Positions 16,694 through 25,445 of a DNA stretch of 64,000 nucleotides are shown one piece after another. The position numbers and the translations under genes were made by a program. Position 1 is the first letter of the stretch; each line of letters begins with the position of its first letter. The notes below the pieces were generated by a model that saw only the letters and a list, made by a program, of their open reading frames with translations, was not told the origin of the DNA and made no database searches. This DNA comes from Novosphingobium sp. (GTDB taxonomy: Bacteria; Pseudomonadota; Alphaproteobacteria; Sphingomonadales; Sphingomonadaceae), in contig NZ_JBCNLP010000001.1 of the NCBI RefSeq assembly GCF_039595395.1, positions 124,001 to 188,000 of the forward strand, in the 5' to 3' direction.

Positions 16694-17230
16694 ATGGCTG
16701 ATCCGGTGAAAAAGCCCCTCCCCAAGGCCATCGAACGGATGATCCGCGTCGATCAGGCGGGCGAATATGGCGCGGTGCGTATCTACGCTGGCCAGATGGC
16801 CGTGATGGGTGACCGTGGCCCCCACGGCGGTCGCATCGCCCATATGATGGAGCAGGAGGTCGTCCACCGGCAGTGGTTCGATCAGTTCCTTGTCGAGCGC
16901 GGGGCGCGGCCTACCTTGCTCCAGCCCTTCTGGCATGTGGCCGGCTTTGCTTTGGGCGCGGCGACGGCGCTGATCGGGCCCGAGGCCGCGATGGCCTGCA
17001 CGGCGGCGGTGGAGACCGAGATCGACCTGCACTACACCAAGCAGCTTGAAGAACTGGGCCAGGACGAGCCCGAGATCGCCGAAAAGATCGCCAAGGCGCG
17101 CGATGAAGAGCGTGAGCACCGCGATATCGCCTTTGAGCAGGGGGCGGAGAAGGCTCCGGCCTATCCGCTGCTGTCGGGGGCGATCCGGTTGGGGTGCAAG
17201 GTGGCGATTGCTTTGTCTGAGCGGATTTAA
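16694..17230 (+). CDS. coq7: Demethoxyubiquinone hydroxylase Coq7
   Basis: A 178-residue di-iron enzyme that hydroxylates demethoxyubiquinone, the penultimate step of ubiquinone synthesis, at the membrane face. Iron-ligand motifs are IRVDQAGEYGAVRIY, AHMMEQEVVHRQWFDQF (ExxH), TEIDLHYTKQ and ARDEEREHRDIA (ExxH). Length and motif order match the family. Last gene of the ctpA operon; repeat copy E starts 18 bases after the stop. Confidence 0.94.
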   Translation: MADPVKKPLPKAIERMIRVDQAGEYGAVRIYAGQMAVMGDRGPHGGRIAHMMEQEVVHRQWFDQFLVERGARPTLLQPFWHVAGFALGAATALIGPEAAMACTAAVETEIDLHYTKQLEELGQDEPEIAEKIAKARDEEREHRDIAFEQGAEKAPAYPLLSGAIRLGCKVAIALSERI

Positions 17231-17247
17231 GGTTTAAAAGGAAGAAG

Positions 17248-17461
17248 ATGCGAGGGGGTTACCCCCTCGCGCTCCCAGAACGTCTTCCGACGATGGGGTG
17301 GCGGTGCCGCATCGTGGCGCCCAGACTATCCACCTGCGCAACCCAAGGCGCCGCAGGCAGAAATCCTTTAAAGCCTGCGGCGCGGCAAGCTGGGCGCCTT
17401 GGCTGAACCCGTAGCGCTGAGGCAGACATTAAAGGGAGCGCGAGAGCGATGGCCCTCGCAT
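17248..17461. repeat. Intergenic palindromic element, copy E (subfamily I)
   Basis: Fills the convergent gap between coq7 and the GT4 gene. Left hairpin GCGAGGGGG/CCCCCTCGC, GCTCCCAGAACGTCTTCCGACGA, inner palindrome GCGCCGCAGGC/GCCTGCGGCGC, GACATTAAAGGGAGC. The right hairpin reads GCGAGAGC...GCCCTCGC, with one mismatch in the arm. Confidence 0.9.
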
Positions 17462-17472
17462 TTCCTCTTCCT

Positions 17473-18573
17473 TCAAACCTTCTTCAAAACCAGCTTCAAA
17501 ACCCCCTGCCCCATCGCATCCCAGCGATAGGCCTGCCCGGCATAGGCGGCCATCGCTTCCCGATCTTCGGGTGCGATCGCAAACCCGTCCACCGCTTCGG
17601 CACAGCGCGCTGCAGACCCTTCAGCATCTCCCAGATCGACCGCCACTCCATGCAGCCAACGCGCGGCCTCGGGATCGGCGTGGTGGGTCGGCGCGCCGCA
17701 GATCACGGGCAGACCGCAGGCCATGGCTTCCTGAATCACCAGTGGATAGCCTTCGCCGACCGAGGGCAGCAGCAGCAGATCCGCTCCGTGATAGAGGGCA
17801 GCGAGTTGCGCAGCATTCTGCGGCCCCAGCACATGGACATTGGGCAGGCCCCAGCTTTCGGGGCGGAGGGGCCCGTCTCCGGCCATCAGCAGGGTGAGAT
17901 CCGGGCGCAGGCGAGCCAGGGCGTGCAGGATGGACAGGCCCTTCTTCTCCACAAAGCGGCCCACGAAGAGGCATGCGCGCGCGGCATCGGGGACCGGGCG
18001 GACCGCGGGCCCATCGGGGCGGAAGATCGCAGCGTCCACGCCGTTGAACAGCAGGTGGGCCGGGCGGCGGGGTGGAGTGCCCAGCAGATCCTCGCGCACG
18101 GTGGCGCTGATGAAGACGACCTCATCGGCGGCAGAGAGCATCGGTTGGGTCACAAGCGTATTCGCCAGCCTCATCAGTGCGCGCATCGCTCCGCTGGCGA
18201 AGGGAATGGCGGCGATATGCTGGACCAGCACCACGCGGCGGCGGCGCAGCCTGGCCATCACCATGGCGGCGATGCTGGTGACATAGAGCGCATCGTGGAT
18301 CACCAGCGCGTCGGCCCGCCCCACGGCGCGCCACAGGGCGGCAAGGGCGCGCGGGCCGGGCAGAGGCATGGGCAGGCCGGTCAGCGCCTCTGTGGGGTTC
18401 GCGCAGGGCAGCGGCAGGGTGGCGAGGTCGGTGGGAGAGGCATCCTGCGTGCTGGCGGCCCATGTCACCTTTGCGCCCTGTCGTTCCAGGGCTCTGGCGA
18501 GGTGGCCGGCGACGCGTTCAAGGCCGCCGAGATGGCTTTCGTAGAAATGGCTGATGGTCAGGATGCTTGTCAT
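17473..18573 (-). CDS. Glycosyltransferase family 4 protein
   Basis: A 366-residue GT-B enzyme. N-terminal domain begins ILTISHFYESHLGGLERVAGHLARAL; the C-terminal donor domain has LFVGRFVEKKGLSILHALARL and the E-x7-E motif in PSVGEGYPLVIQEAMACGLPVI. It transfers a nucleotide sugar to a lipid-linked or glycan acceptor. The ATG (MTSILTIS) overlaps the stop of the upstream GtrA gene in ATGA, which fixes the start; a longer frame to 18711 runs inside that gene. Last gene of a four-gene minus-strand operon. Confidence 0.88.
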   Translation of the reverse strand: MTSILTISHFYESHLGGLERVAGHLARALERQGAKVTWAASTQDASPTDLATLPLPCANPTEALTGLPMPLPGPRALAALWRAVGRADALVIHDALYVTSIAAMVMARLRRRRVVLVQHIAAIPFASGAMRALMRLANTLVTQPMLSAADEVVFISATVREDLLGTPPRRPAHLLFNGVDAAIFRPDGPAVRPVPDAARACLFVGRFVEKKGLSILHALARLRPDLTLLMAGDGPLRPESWGLPNVHVLGPQNAAQLAALYHGADLLLLPSVGEGYPLVIQEAMACGLPVICGAPTHHADPEAARWLHGVAVDLGDAEGSAARCAEAVDGFAIAPEDREAMAAYAGQAYRWDAMGQGVLKLVLKKV

Positions 18574-19001
18574 GGCGCGCCCCGCCCCGGACTTTTGCCT
18601 GGGTGGCGGATTGCCCAGCGGCTCATCAGGAAGTTGACCAGGATCATCCCGCCCGAGGCAATCGGCGCGGCCAGCGCCATCGGCAGATGCAGCGGCTCTT
18701 TCAACACCCATGTCACCGCGAAAGCGATGGGGGTGTTGGCGCTCATCGCCAGCGTGTAGCGCAGATAGCGGGAAAGGCTGGTGTGCTCACGGAAGGTGAA
18801 GCGGCTGTGCAGCAGATAGCCCGCGATGGAGACCACCAGCAGCGAGAGCGCAAAGCCCGTCACCAGCACCGTCAGGTCGGAGACATGCTTGCGCAAAGCC
18901 CAATCGGTGGCGATCATGATGCCATTGTGCAGGCCAAGGCAGGTGGCGGCCACCAGGCCGTAAGCGATGCCGGTGCGCGCGACAGAGAACTTTGGGGCCA
19001 T
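18570..19001 (-). CDS. GtrA family membrane protein (first of two)
   Basis: A 143-residue protein with four predicted membrane helices (GIAYGLVAATCLGLHNGIMIA, LVTGFALSLLVVSIAGYLLH, a third near 85-105 and MALAAPIASGGMILVNFLMS) and the GtrA-typical SRFTF and FLMSRWAIR segments. GtrA proteins are thought to flip polyprenyl-phosphate-linked sugars. It directly abuts the methyltransferase stop and overlaps the GT4 start, so it is co-translated with the glycan genes. Confidence 0.82.
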   Translation of the reverse strand: MAPKFSVARTGIAYGLVAATCLGLHNGIMIATDWALRKHVSDLTVLVTGFALSLLVVSIAGYLLHSRFTFREHTSLSRYLRYTLAMSANTPIAFAVTWVLKEPLHLPMALAAPIASGGMILVNFLMSRWAIRHPGKSPGRGAP

Positions 19002-19706
19002 TTACGCGGCGACCCGCGCCCGCACCAGATAGATGCAGGCGTTGTCGTCACGCATCACCGGGGGCGTGGCGGCATCCTCGATCACCCCGCGCAGATTCAT
19101 CACGATGGAGAGCAGCCCGGCGATGGGCTTGCCCACCAGCGGGATGCGCTTGATCACGAAGGCGAAGGCCGTCAGCCGGATCATGGTGGTGGTCGCCAGC
19201 GGCCCGCAGATCGAGTGCATCTCCTCGACCATGATGCCGCGCGTTTCCAGATCGAGCTTCAGCCCGGTGCGGGTCCAGCGACGGTGGTCTTCGGGATGGG
19301 GGTGATAGAACCAGCTCCCATGGGTGGAAAGCAGCACCAGACCGCCCGGCGCCAGCAGGCGGCGGATCTCGGCGCAATAGGCGTCGAGGTCGGCGACATG
19401 CTCCAGCACCTGCACCGAGAGCACCGCATCGGCGCCATGGTCGGGCCAGGGCACATGGCCATCCGCATCGATGGGCAGCTTGCCCTTGGCGACGGCATCG
19501 GTGTCGATGTCGGCACCCTGGTAATTCCAGCCGATGTCGCGCATCATCTGCGCATAGGGCATGGCACCGCAGCCAAGGTCCACCATCACCCCGCCGGGGC
19601 GCAGATGGGCGGCGGCCTTTTCGCGCAGCAGGCGGGCCAGCGGGCGCAGTTGCAGCCAGTCGGTATCCCACAGACGCGGGGCGACGCGGCGGGCGTTCTC
19701 CTGCAT
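19002..19706 (-). CDS. Class I SAM-dependent methyltransferase
   Basis: A 234-residue methyltransferase with motif I VMVDLGCGAMPYAQMM, an acidic residue after strand 2 (GADIDTD) and motif IV/post IV LSVQVLEHVADLDAYCAEIRRLLAPGGLVLLSTHG. The methyl acceptor is unknown; the neighbours suggest a sugar or lipid-linked glycan. The ATG at 19706 lies one base after the GT2 stop; the frame extends to 19751 but that would overlap GT2. It abuts the GtrA gene with no gap. Confidence 0.85.
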   Translation of the reverse strand: MQENARRVAPRLWDTDWLQLRPLARLLREKAAAHLRPGGVMVDLGCGAMPYAQMMRDIGWNYQGADIDTDAVAKGKLPIDADGHVPWPDHGADAVLSVQVLEHVADLDAYCAEIRRLLAPGGLVLLSTHGSWFYHPHPEDHRRWTRTGLKLDLETRGIMVEEMHSICGPLATTTMIRLTAFAFVIKRIPLVGKPIAGLLSIVMNLRGVIEDAATPPVMRDDNACIYLVRARVAA

Positions 19707-19707
19707 G

Positions 19708-20946
19708 TCAGCGGGTCTCCGGCGTGGCGGGGGGCACGAAGCTGGCGTCATGCCCGGCGAGGATCGAAATCAGGAAGCCGCCCAGAGCGGTCTGCACCCC
19801 CACCGAGCCCAGCGACAGCGCCAGCACCAGCGGCAGCACCGAGGGCAGCGCCAGAAAGCCCCCGCCCTGCCAGCGGATGCCGATCTCGCCCAGCCACAGG
19901 GCGGAGAGCGCGATCAGCGCCAGCGAGGCCATCAGCGAGTGTTCGAGCGTTAGCATGCTGCTCCAGCGGTCGAAACCGGAGCGCAGGCGGCGATAGCCGG
20001 TGCGCACGCCGTAGAAATGGGTCGCCACCGCCATCAGGCCGGAGAAATGGCCCAGCGTCAGCAGGAAACCGGCCAGCACCGTCCAACTGACGCCGAAGGG
20101 CCCCTCGCCGGGCAGGATGGCCAGATCATGCAGCGCGGCCACGCCGAAGATCAGCGCCGCCACCAGCATCGCCAGCAGCGCGGGCACGCCGAACACCCAT
20201 GTCGGGCTGAGCATCAGCAGATAGCGCAAGTGGCGCCAGCCATCGCGCCATGGGCGCAGATGAGGCGCGCGGTCACGCAGATCGGGGCCAAGGGTGGCGG
20301 GCACCTGCTCGATGCGCTGACCCAGCAGGGTGGATTTGATCACCATCTCGCTGGCGAACTCCATCCCCGTGGAGGACAGGCGGCAGGCGAGGAAGGCCTG
20401 TTTGGTAATGGCGCGGATGCCGCAATGCGCGTCGTCGATCCCGGCGCGGAAGAACAGGTTCAGCACGCCGGTCAGGATGGGATTGCCGATGTAGCGGTTC
20501 TTCCAGGGCATGGCGCCCTTGGCGATGCCCCCGGCAAAGCGGCTGCCCATGCACAGGTCCGCGCCGGCCACCAGCCGCCCGATCATCGCCACGCCGTCGA
20601 GGAAATTGTAGCTGCCATCGGCGTCGGCCATCAGCAGATAGCGGCCATGGCCGCCCTCGCATCCGCCGATCAGCGCCGCGCCATAGCCGCGCCGGGGCAC
20701 CGGCACCACGCGCGCGCCCTGTGATTGCGCATAGGCCTGACTGCCGTCGCTCGAGCCATTGTCGGCGATCAGAATCTCGCTGGAGAGGCCGTATTTTGCC
20801 TGAATCGCCTCCGCCGCCGCGCGGGCGTTGGCGAGGCAATGAGGCAGGGATTCGATCTCGTTCAGGCAGGGCATGATGATCGAGACATCGGGCCCGGTTT
20901 GAAGCGATGCCCGATCACTCTGGCTGAATGTCTCTGTCTCGGTCAA
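19708..20946 (-). CDS. Family 2 glycosyltransferase with C-terminal membrane domain
   Basis: 412 residues. An N-terminal GT-A domain (VSIIMPCLNEIESLPHCL, ILIADNGSSDGS, the metal-binding MADADGSYNFLD, and GSRFAGG) resembles dolichol-phosphate sugar synthases; the C-terminal third has about four predicted helices (WVFGVPALLAMLVAALIFG, FLLTLGHFSGLMAVATHF, and two near 330-400). It likely makes a polyprenyl-phosphate sugar at the membrane. It is the first gene of the operon with the methyltransferase, GtrA and GT4, together a plausible pathway to modify a surface glycan. Confidence 0.88.
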   Translation of the reverse strand: MTETETFSQSDRASLQTGPDVSIIMPCLNEIESLPHCLANARAAAEAIQAKYGLSSEILIADNGSSDGSQAYAQSQGARVVPVPRRGYGAALIGGCEGGHGRYLLMADADGSYNFLDGVAMIGRLVAGADLCMGSRFAGGIAKGAMPWKNRYIGNPILTGVLNLFFRAGIDDAHCGIRAITKQAFLACRLSSTGMEFASEMVIKSTLLGQRIEQVPATLGPDLRDRAPHLRPWRDGWRHLRYLLMLSPTWVFGVPALLAMLVAALIFGVAALHDLAILPGEGPFGVSWTVLAGFLLTLGHFSGLMAVATHFYGVRTGYRRLRSGFDRWSSMLTLEHSLMASLALIALSALWLGEIGIRWQGGGFLALPSVLPLVLALSLGSVGVQTALGGFLISILAGHDASFVPPATPETR

Positions 20947-21077
20947 AACCCGGCGTGCTCCCCAAAGGGGCGTGGCCGGGTCGGTTGTCCGCCCACCATC
21001 CTGCCCCCGGTTTGCCTAACAGGCGAAAGGGAGCAAGAACAGGGGGATGGCGCGAGTTTACCCCGCGTTTCGCCCGC

Positions 21078-22082
21078 TCAGGCGAATTCCTCGGTTTCGA
21101 TGGAGGTCTGGGTCCTGGCGTCGTAACGCTCGCCCGCCACGGTCTGCTGGTTGATCAGCGCGTCGATCTTGGCCGAGAGCGCGGCATCGGGGCGCCATTG
21201 CGGCTGGGTGACGTTTTCTTCCAGATGGGCGATATGCGTCGTGCCGGGGATGACATGGATGTGCTCCCCGCGCGACAGCACCCAGCCCAGCGACAGTTGC
21301 GCCGGGGTGACGCCCGCCTCGGCGGCCAGCACGTTGAAGGCATCGACCAGTGCCAGATTGCGATGCCAGTTCTCGGTCGAGAAGCGCGGCATGGCGCGGC
21401 GGATGTCCTTTTCCGCGAAAAGATCCGGGTCGCGCACGCCATTGGCCAGCACGCCGCGCGCCACCGGCGAGAAGGCGACCAGCGCGGTGCCCAGGCGCCT
21501 GGTGGCCTCCAACACGGCGATCTCGACATTGCGCGTCCAGGGCGAATATTCGGTCTGCATCGCGGCGATGGGATGGGTCGCGACGGCCTTTTCCAGCGTC
21601 TCCGCGCTCATTTCGGAGAGGCCGATCGCGCCGATCTTGCCCTCCTTGATGAGGTCCGCCATCGCGCCCACCGACTCCTCGATGGGCACGGTGAAGTCGC
21701 GGCGGTGCATGTAATAGAGGTCGATATGGTCGACCTCCAGCGCGGAGAGGCTTTTCTCGACCTCCGCGCGGATGGTGGCGGGCTTGCAGTCGATGCGGCG
21801 GCTGGCCCCATCGACGATGATGCCCATCTTGCTGGCGAGAAACACCTTGTCGCGCATGCCCTTGATGGCCTGCCCGACAAGGATCTCGTTCTGGCCAAGC
21901 CCATAGAGCCGGGCGGTATCAAGGTGACGGTATCCCAGATCCACCGCGCGATGGAGCAGCGCAATGCCGTCCGCCGTCGAGGGAGGCAGGCCGTAAGCCC
22001 ATGACAGGCACATGCAGCCAAGGCCAATGGGGGGCAGCGACACCCCCCCGATGTTCCGTTCAACCGTCACTGCTTGTGTCAT
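21078..22082 (-). CDS. Aldo/keto reductase, last gene of the ligABC operon
   Basis: A 334-residue (beta/alpha)8 oxidoreductase using NADPH. The catalytic set is visible: Asp in HLDTARLYG, Tyr in the same segment, Lys in FLASKMG and His in YYMHRRD. The start overlaps the ligC stop in ATGA (a TTG two codons earlier is possible), so it is co-translated with the protocatechuate genes. Such an enzyme is not one of the defined pathway steps; it may reduce an aromatic aldehyde or the ring-cleavage semialdehyde, but that is inference. Confidence 0.88.
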   Translation of the reverse strand: MTQAVTVERNIGGVSLPPIGLGCMCLSWAYGLPPSTADGIALLHRAVDLGYRHLDTARLYGLGQNEILVGQAIKGMRDKVFLASKMGIIVDGASRRIDCKPATIRAEVEKSLSALEVDHIDLYYMHRRDFTVPIEESVGAMADLIKEGKIGAIGLSEMSAETLEKAVATHPIAAMQTEYSPWTRNVEIAVLEATRRLGTALVAFSPVARGVLANGVRDPDLFAEKDIRRAMPRFSTENWHRNLALVDAFNVLAAEAGVTPAQLSLGWVLSRGEHIHVIPGTTHIAHLEENVTQPQWRPDAALSAKIDALINQQTVAGERYDARTQTSIETEEFA

Positions 22083-23053
22083 GACCAACCGTCCTGCTCT
22101 TCCAGACTGGCGGCCAGTTCACCCATGACGCGATAGCAGTCAAGCACGCTGGCGACCGACGAGTTGGGCTCGCGCCCTTCGGTGATCGCGGCGATAAATT
22201 CGCGATCCTGCAATTCGATACCGTTCATGGAGACATCAACGTTCGAGACGTCGATGGGTTCTTCCTTGCCGTTCACCAGATCGTCGTAACGGGCGATATA
22301 GGTGCCGGTGTCGCCGATGTAGCGGAAGAAGGTGCCCAGCGGACCGTCATTGTTGAACGACAGCGCCAGGGTCAGGATCTGGCCCTTGTCGGTCTTGAGC
22401 TGGATCGACTGGTCCAGAGCAATGCCCAGCTCGGGATGCTTGGGCCCCTGCAGGATGTTGGCCTTCACCACCTTGGCGCCGGTCATATACTGGAAGATGT
22501 CGATCGAGTGAGCCGAGTGGTGCCACAGCAGATGGTCTGTCCAGCTGCGCGGCTCGCCCTTGGCGTTGATGTTCTTGCGGCGGAAGAAGAAGGTCTCGAT
22601 GTCCATGGCGAGGATGTTGAACTCGCCCGCGTCGATCTTGTGCTTCACCCACTGATGACTGGGGTTGAAGCGGCGGGTGTGGCCCACCATGCAGACCTTG
22701 CCGGTTTCCTGCTGCACGCGCAGCACTTCCTGGGCATCGGCCCACGAGTCAGCCACGGGGATTTCCACCTCGACATGCTTGCCCGCCTTCATCGCGGCAA
22801 TCGCCTGCGCGGCATGCATCGGGGTCGGCGTGGTGAGGATTACCGCGTCGATATCATCGCGCTTGAGCACCTCCTCATAGGAATCGCTGACCTCGGCGAT
22901 GCCGAATTTGTCGGCGACCTTCCGTGCTTCCTCGACGGAAACCGAGACCACCACCTTCACCTCGGCGTGGGGAATGTTCTTCAGGGCGTCGAGGTGCTTT
23001 TCACCGAAAGCACCGGCGCCGACGACGGCGATACGCAAGGGGGAGGCGCTCAT
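22079..23053 (-). CDS. ligC: 4-carboxy-2-hydroxymuconate-6-semialdehyde dehydrogenase
   Basis: Oxidises the ring-cleavage product of protocatechuate, as its hemiacetal, to 2-pyrone-4,6-dicarboxylate with NADP. 324 residues of the Gfo/Idh/MocA family: Rossmann motif IAVVGAGAFGEKHLDAL, a GKHVEVEIPVA segment at the usual EKP site and the LigC-typical FFFRRKNINAKGEPRSWTDHLLWHHSAHS block. The ATG overlaps the ligB stop. Confident as LigC because of the family block and its place after ligAB. Confidence 0.94.
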   Translation of the reverse strand: MSASPLRIAVVGAGAFGEKHLDALKNIPHAEVKVVVSVSVEEARKVADKFGIAEVSDSYEEVLKRDDIDAVILTTPTPMHAAQAIAAMKAGKHVEVEIPVADSWADAQEVLRVQQETGKVCMVGHTRRFNPSHQWVKHKIDAGEFNILAMDIETFFFRRKNINAKGEPRSWTDHLLWHHSAHSIDIFQYMTGAKVVKANILQGPKHPELGIALDQSIQLKTDKGQILTLALSFNNDGPLGTFFRYIGDTGTYIARYDDLVNGKEEPIDVSNVDVSMNGIELQDREFIAAITEGREPNSSVASVLDCYRVMGELAASLEEQDGWS

Positions 23054-23892
23054 GTAACAGGCTCCAGAACGATATGGCCGACAGCGGTGTTGCTGCATGG
23101 CACGTGATAATGACGATGAAGCAGACGGGTTTCGGCCCCCAGCGCGCCGCGCATGATGAGCCACATCACCATCTCGATCCCCTCGCTGCCGGTTTCCCGC
23201 AGATATTCGATATGGGGGATGGTGCGGTTCTTGTCGGAGGTGCCGACAAGCCCGTCCATGAAATTATTGTCCCAATCGGCGTTGATCAGCCCGGCGCGCG
23301 GGCCCTGAAGCTGGTGGCTCATGCCGCCCGTGCCCCAGATCTGCACGTTGAGATCTTCCGGATAGCTTTCCACGGCGCGCTTGATCGCCTCGCCCAGCAT
23401 CCAGCAGCGGTTGCCGGTGGGGACGGGATAGGTGACGACATTGACGGCCAAAGGAATGACCTTCACCGGCCAGGCCTCGGGCTGGCCGAACATCATGGAC
23501 AGCGGCACGGTCAGGCCATGGTCGACATCCATCTCGTTGATGATGGTCATGTCGAATTCGTCGAGGATCAGGCTCTGGGCGATATGCCAGCCCAGATCGG
23601 GCTCGCCGATCACATCGGGCACCTCGCGCGGGCCCCAGCCCTCATCGGCGGGCTTGTAGCGCTCGCCCGTGCCGATGGCGAAGGTGGGGATGATGTTCGC
23701 ATCGAAGGCCGAGGCATGGTCGTTGTAGACCAGAATGATCACATCGGGCTTCTCGCCCTTGATCCACTCCTTGGTCCACTCGTAACCCTCGAAGATCGGG
23801 GTGAAATAGTCGTCCTTGGTCTTGCCCTGATCGACCGCCACACCCAGCAGGGGGATATGGCTGGAGCCGACACCGGCGGTAATCCGCGCCAT
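23050..23892 (-). CDS. ligB: Protocatechuate 4,5-dioxygenase beta chain
   Basis: The catalytic subunit of extradiol cleavage of protocatechuate between carbons 4 and 5. 280 residues. Iron ligands are H12 (GSSHIPLLG), H59 (YNDHASAFD) and E240 (GSEGIEMVMW), and the catalytic base is H193 (GGMSHQLQG); spacing matches the Sphingobium SYK-6 enzyme with a two-residue shift after the first ligand. The ATG (MARITAGVGSSH) follows the ligA stop by one base; a frame to 23946 overlaps ligA. Works as an alpha2beta2 complex with LigA. Confidence 0.96.
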   Translation of the reverse strand: MARITAGVGSSHIPLLGVAVDQGKTKDDYFTPIFEGYEWTKEWIKGEKPDVIILVYNDHASAFDANIIPTFAIGTGERYKPADEGWGPREVPDVIGEPDLGWHIAQSLILDEFDMTIINEMDVDHGLTVPLSMMFGQPEAWPVKVIPLAVNVVTYPVPTGNRCWMLGEAIKRAVESYPEDLNVQIWGTGGMSHQLQGPRAGLINADWDNNFMDGLVGTSDKNRTIPHIEYLRETGSEGIEMVMWLIMRGALGAETRLLHRHYHVPCSNTAVGHIVLEPVT

Positions 23893-23893
23893 A

Positions 23894-24367
23894 TCAATAA
23901 CCTCCCTTGATCGACCGCACGCCCTCGGGGCTGCGGCCACCGGCATCCATCATCGCCTTGTACTCAACCACGCTCATGCCGGTCATGGTGGAGACCGCCT
24001 GCAGGAAGCTGAGCCCGTCGGTCGAGAAGACCTTGGCGAGGAAATAGATGTTGCCGCCCAGATCGAGCAGGCGGTTGTAATCACGGTCGAGCAGCGCCTG
24101 CTTGACCGCGTCCGAAAGCTGCCATTCGTTCAGATAGGCCTTTTCGTCCGCGCGCCAGCGGGTGCGGTTTTCTTCCTTCATCAGGCTCATCGCGAACTGG
24201 TTGAGCCAATAGCCCTTGCGCGCCCGCGCGGCGGTGTAGACGCGCGTGCCGGGGATATCCTCCAGCTCCTCCAGATATTCCGCGATGTCGCCCTGATTGC
24301 CGACGGGGCCCACGGCGCCCGTGGCCGGGCCCTTGGGCTCGCCCAGATCTTCGGGGGTATCAGACAT
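23894..24367 (-). CDS. ligA: Protocatechuate 4,5-dioxygenase alpha chain
   Basis: The small subunit that covers the LigB active site. 157 residues; the LigA fold is recognised by NQFAMSLMKEENRTRWRADEKAYLNEW, LSDAVKQALLDRDYNRLLDLGGNIYFLAKVF and a Met/Gly-rich MTGMSVVEYKAMM ending. The first 25 residues (Gly/Pro-rich) are a variable extension. Its start overlaps the ligJ stop by 8 bases and ligB begins one base after its stop, giving coupled subunit translation. Confidence 0.95.
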   Translation of the reverse strand: MSDTPEDLGEPKGPATGAVGPVGNQGDIAEYLEELEDIPGTRVYTAARARKGYWLNQFAMSLMKEENRTRWRADEKAYLNEWQLSDAVKQALLDRDYNRLLDLGGNIYFLAKVFSTDGLSFLQAVSTMTGMSVVEYKAMMDAGGRSPEGVRSIKGGY

Positions 24368-25388
24368 GACCCATCGCCTTCAGCTTGGCATCCAGACGCG
24401 GGAAGACGCGGCGGGCATTGCCTTCGAAAATGGCATGGCGCTGCTCGTCGGTGACGGGCAGGGCGTCGACATAACGCTTGGTGTCGTCGAAATACTGGCC
24501 GGTGGTGGGATCGATGCCGCGCACCGCGCCGACCATCTCGCTGCCGAACAGGATGTTCTTGGTCTCGATCACCTCGTTCAGCAGGTTGATGCCCGGCTGA
24601 TGATAGACGCAGGTGTCGAAGAACACATTGTTCATCAGATGCCCGTCGAGCGCAGGCTTCTTGAGCATATCGGCCAGACCGCGATAACGGCCCCAGTGAT
24701 AGGGCACAGCGCCGCCGCCATGCGGAATGATGAAGCGCAGATTGGGGAAGCGGCTGAACAGATCGCCTTCCAGCAGCTGCATGAAGGCAATGGTGTCGGC
24801 GGCAATGTAGAAGGCGCCGGTGGCATGCTGCGCCGGATTGCACGAACCCGAAACGTGGATCATGGCGGGCACGTCCAGCTCGCTCATCGCCTCATACATC
24901 GGGAACCAGTATTCATCCGTCAGCGGCGGGCTGGTGAAGTGGCCGCCGCCCGGATCGGGGTTGAGGTTGCAGCCGATAAAGCCCAGCTCCTCAACGCAGC
25001 GGCGCAGCTCCTTGATCGAGACCGACAGATCGCTCTGCGGGTTCTGGGGAAGCTGGCAGACGCCGGTGAAGGTTTCGGGGAACAGCTCCACCACGCGGGC
25101 GATCAGATTGTTGCAATGGATCGACCAGCTTTCGGAAACCTGCTGGTCGCCGACATGATGCGCCATGGTGGAGGCACGCGGGGAGAAAATCGTGTGATCG
25201 GCCTTGCGCTCCTTGATGAGGCGAAGCTGGTTCTTCTCGATCGTTTCGCGGATCTCGTCGTCGCTGATGTTGGGATAGGCGGGGGCCGCCTCGCCGGCCT
25301 TGAAGGCGGCCTTTTGCGCGTCGCGCCATGCGGTATGGGCTTCGGGCGCCGTGGTGTAATGCCCGTGGCAGTCGATCACCAAAGTCAC
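24360..25388 (-). CDS. ligJ: 4-oxalomesaconate hydratase
   Basis: Hydrates the 4-oxalomesaconate tautomer to 4-carboxy-4-hydroxy-2-oxoadipate. 342 residues, amidohydrolase-type barrel. Metal motifs are IDCHGHYTT at the N-terminus, MIHVSGSCNP, FIIPHGGGAVPYHWGRYRGLADML and LFGSEMVGAVRGIDP; these match SYK-6 LigJ closely. The start is GTG at 25388 with AAGGA upstream, giving the family length; an upstream ATG at 25439 would add 17 unlike residues. First of the ligJABC-AKR block, 57 bases after the DUF1932 gene. Confidence 0.95.
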   Translation of the reverse strand: MTLVIDCHGHYTTAPEAHTAWRDAQKAAFKAGEAAPAYPNISDDEIRETIEKNQLRLIKERKADHTIFSPRASTMAHHVGDQQVSESWSIHCNNLIARVVELFPETFTGVCQLPQNPQSDLSVSIKELRRCVEELGFIGCNLNPDPGGGHFTSPPLTDEYWFPMYEAMSELDVPAMIHVSGSCNPAQHATGAFYIAADTIAFMQLLEGDLFSRFPNLRFIIPHGGGAVPYHWGRYRGLADMLKKPALDGHLMNNVFFDTCVYHQPGINLLNEVIETKNILFGSEMVGAVRGIDPTTGQYFDDTKRYVDALPVTDEQRHAIFEGNARRVFPRLDAKLKAMGHV

Positions 25389-25445
25389 GTTGCTATCCTT
25401 CCCTTCGAAATATGTGCGGTTTCGGTGAGCGATGCTCAACCGGAT

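Noticed and set aside
23097..23110. CACGTG near the start of ligC/end of ligB as parS
   Set aside because: Flanks GCATGG...ATAATG do not match the consensus.
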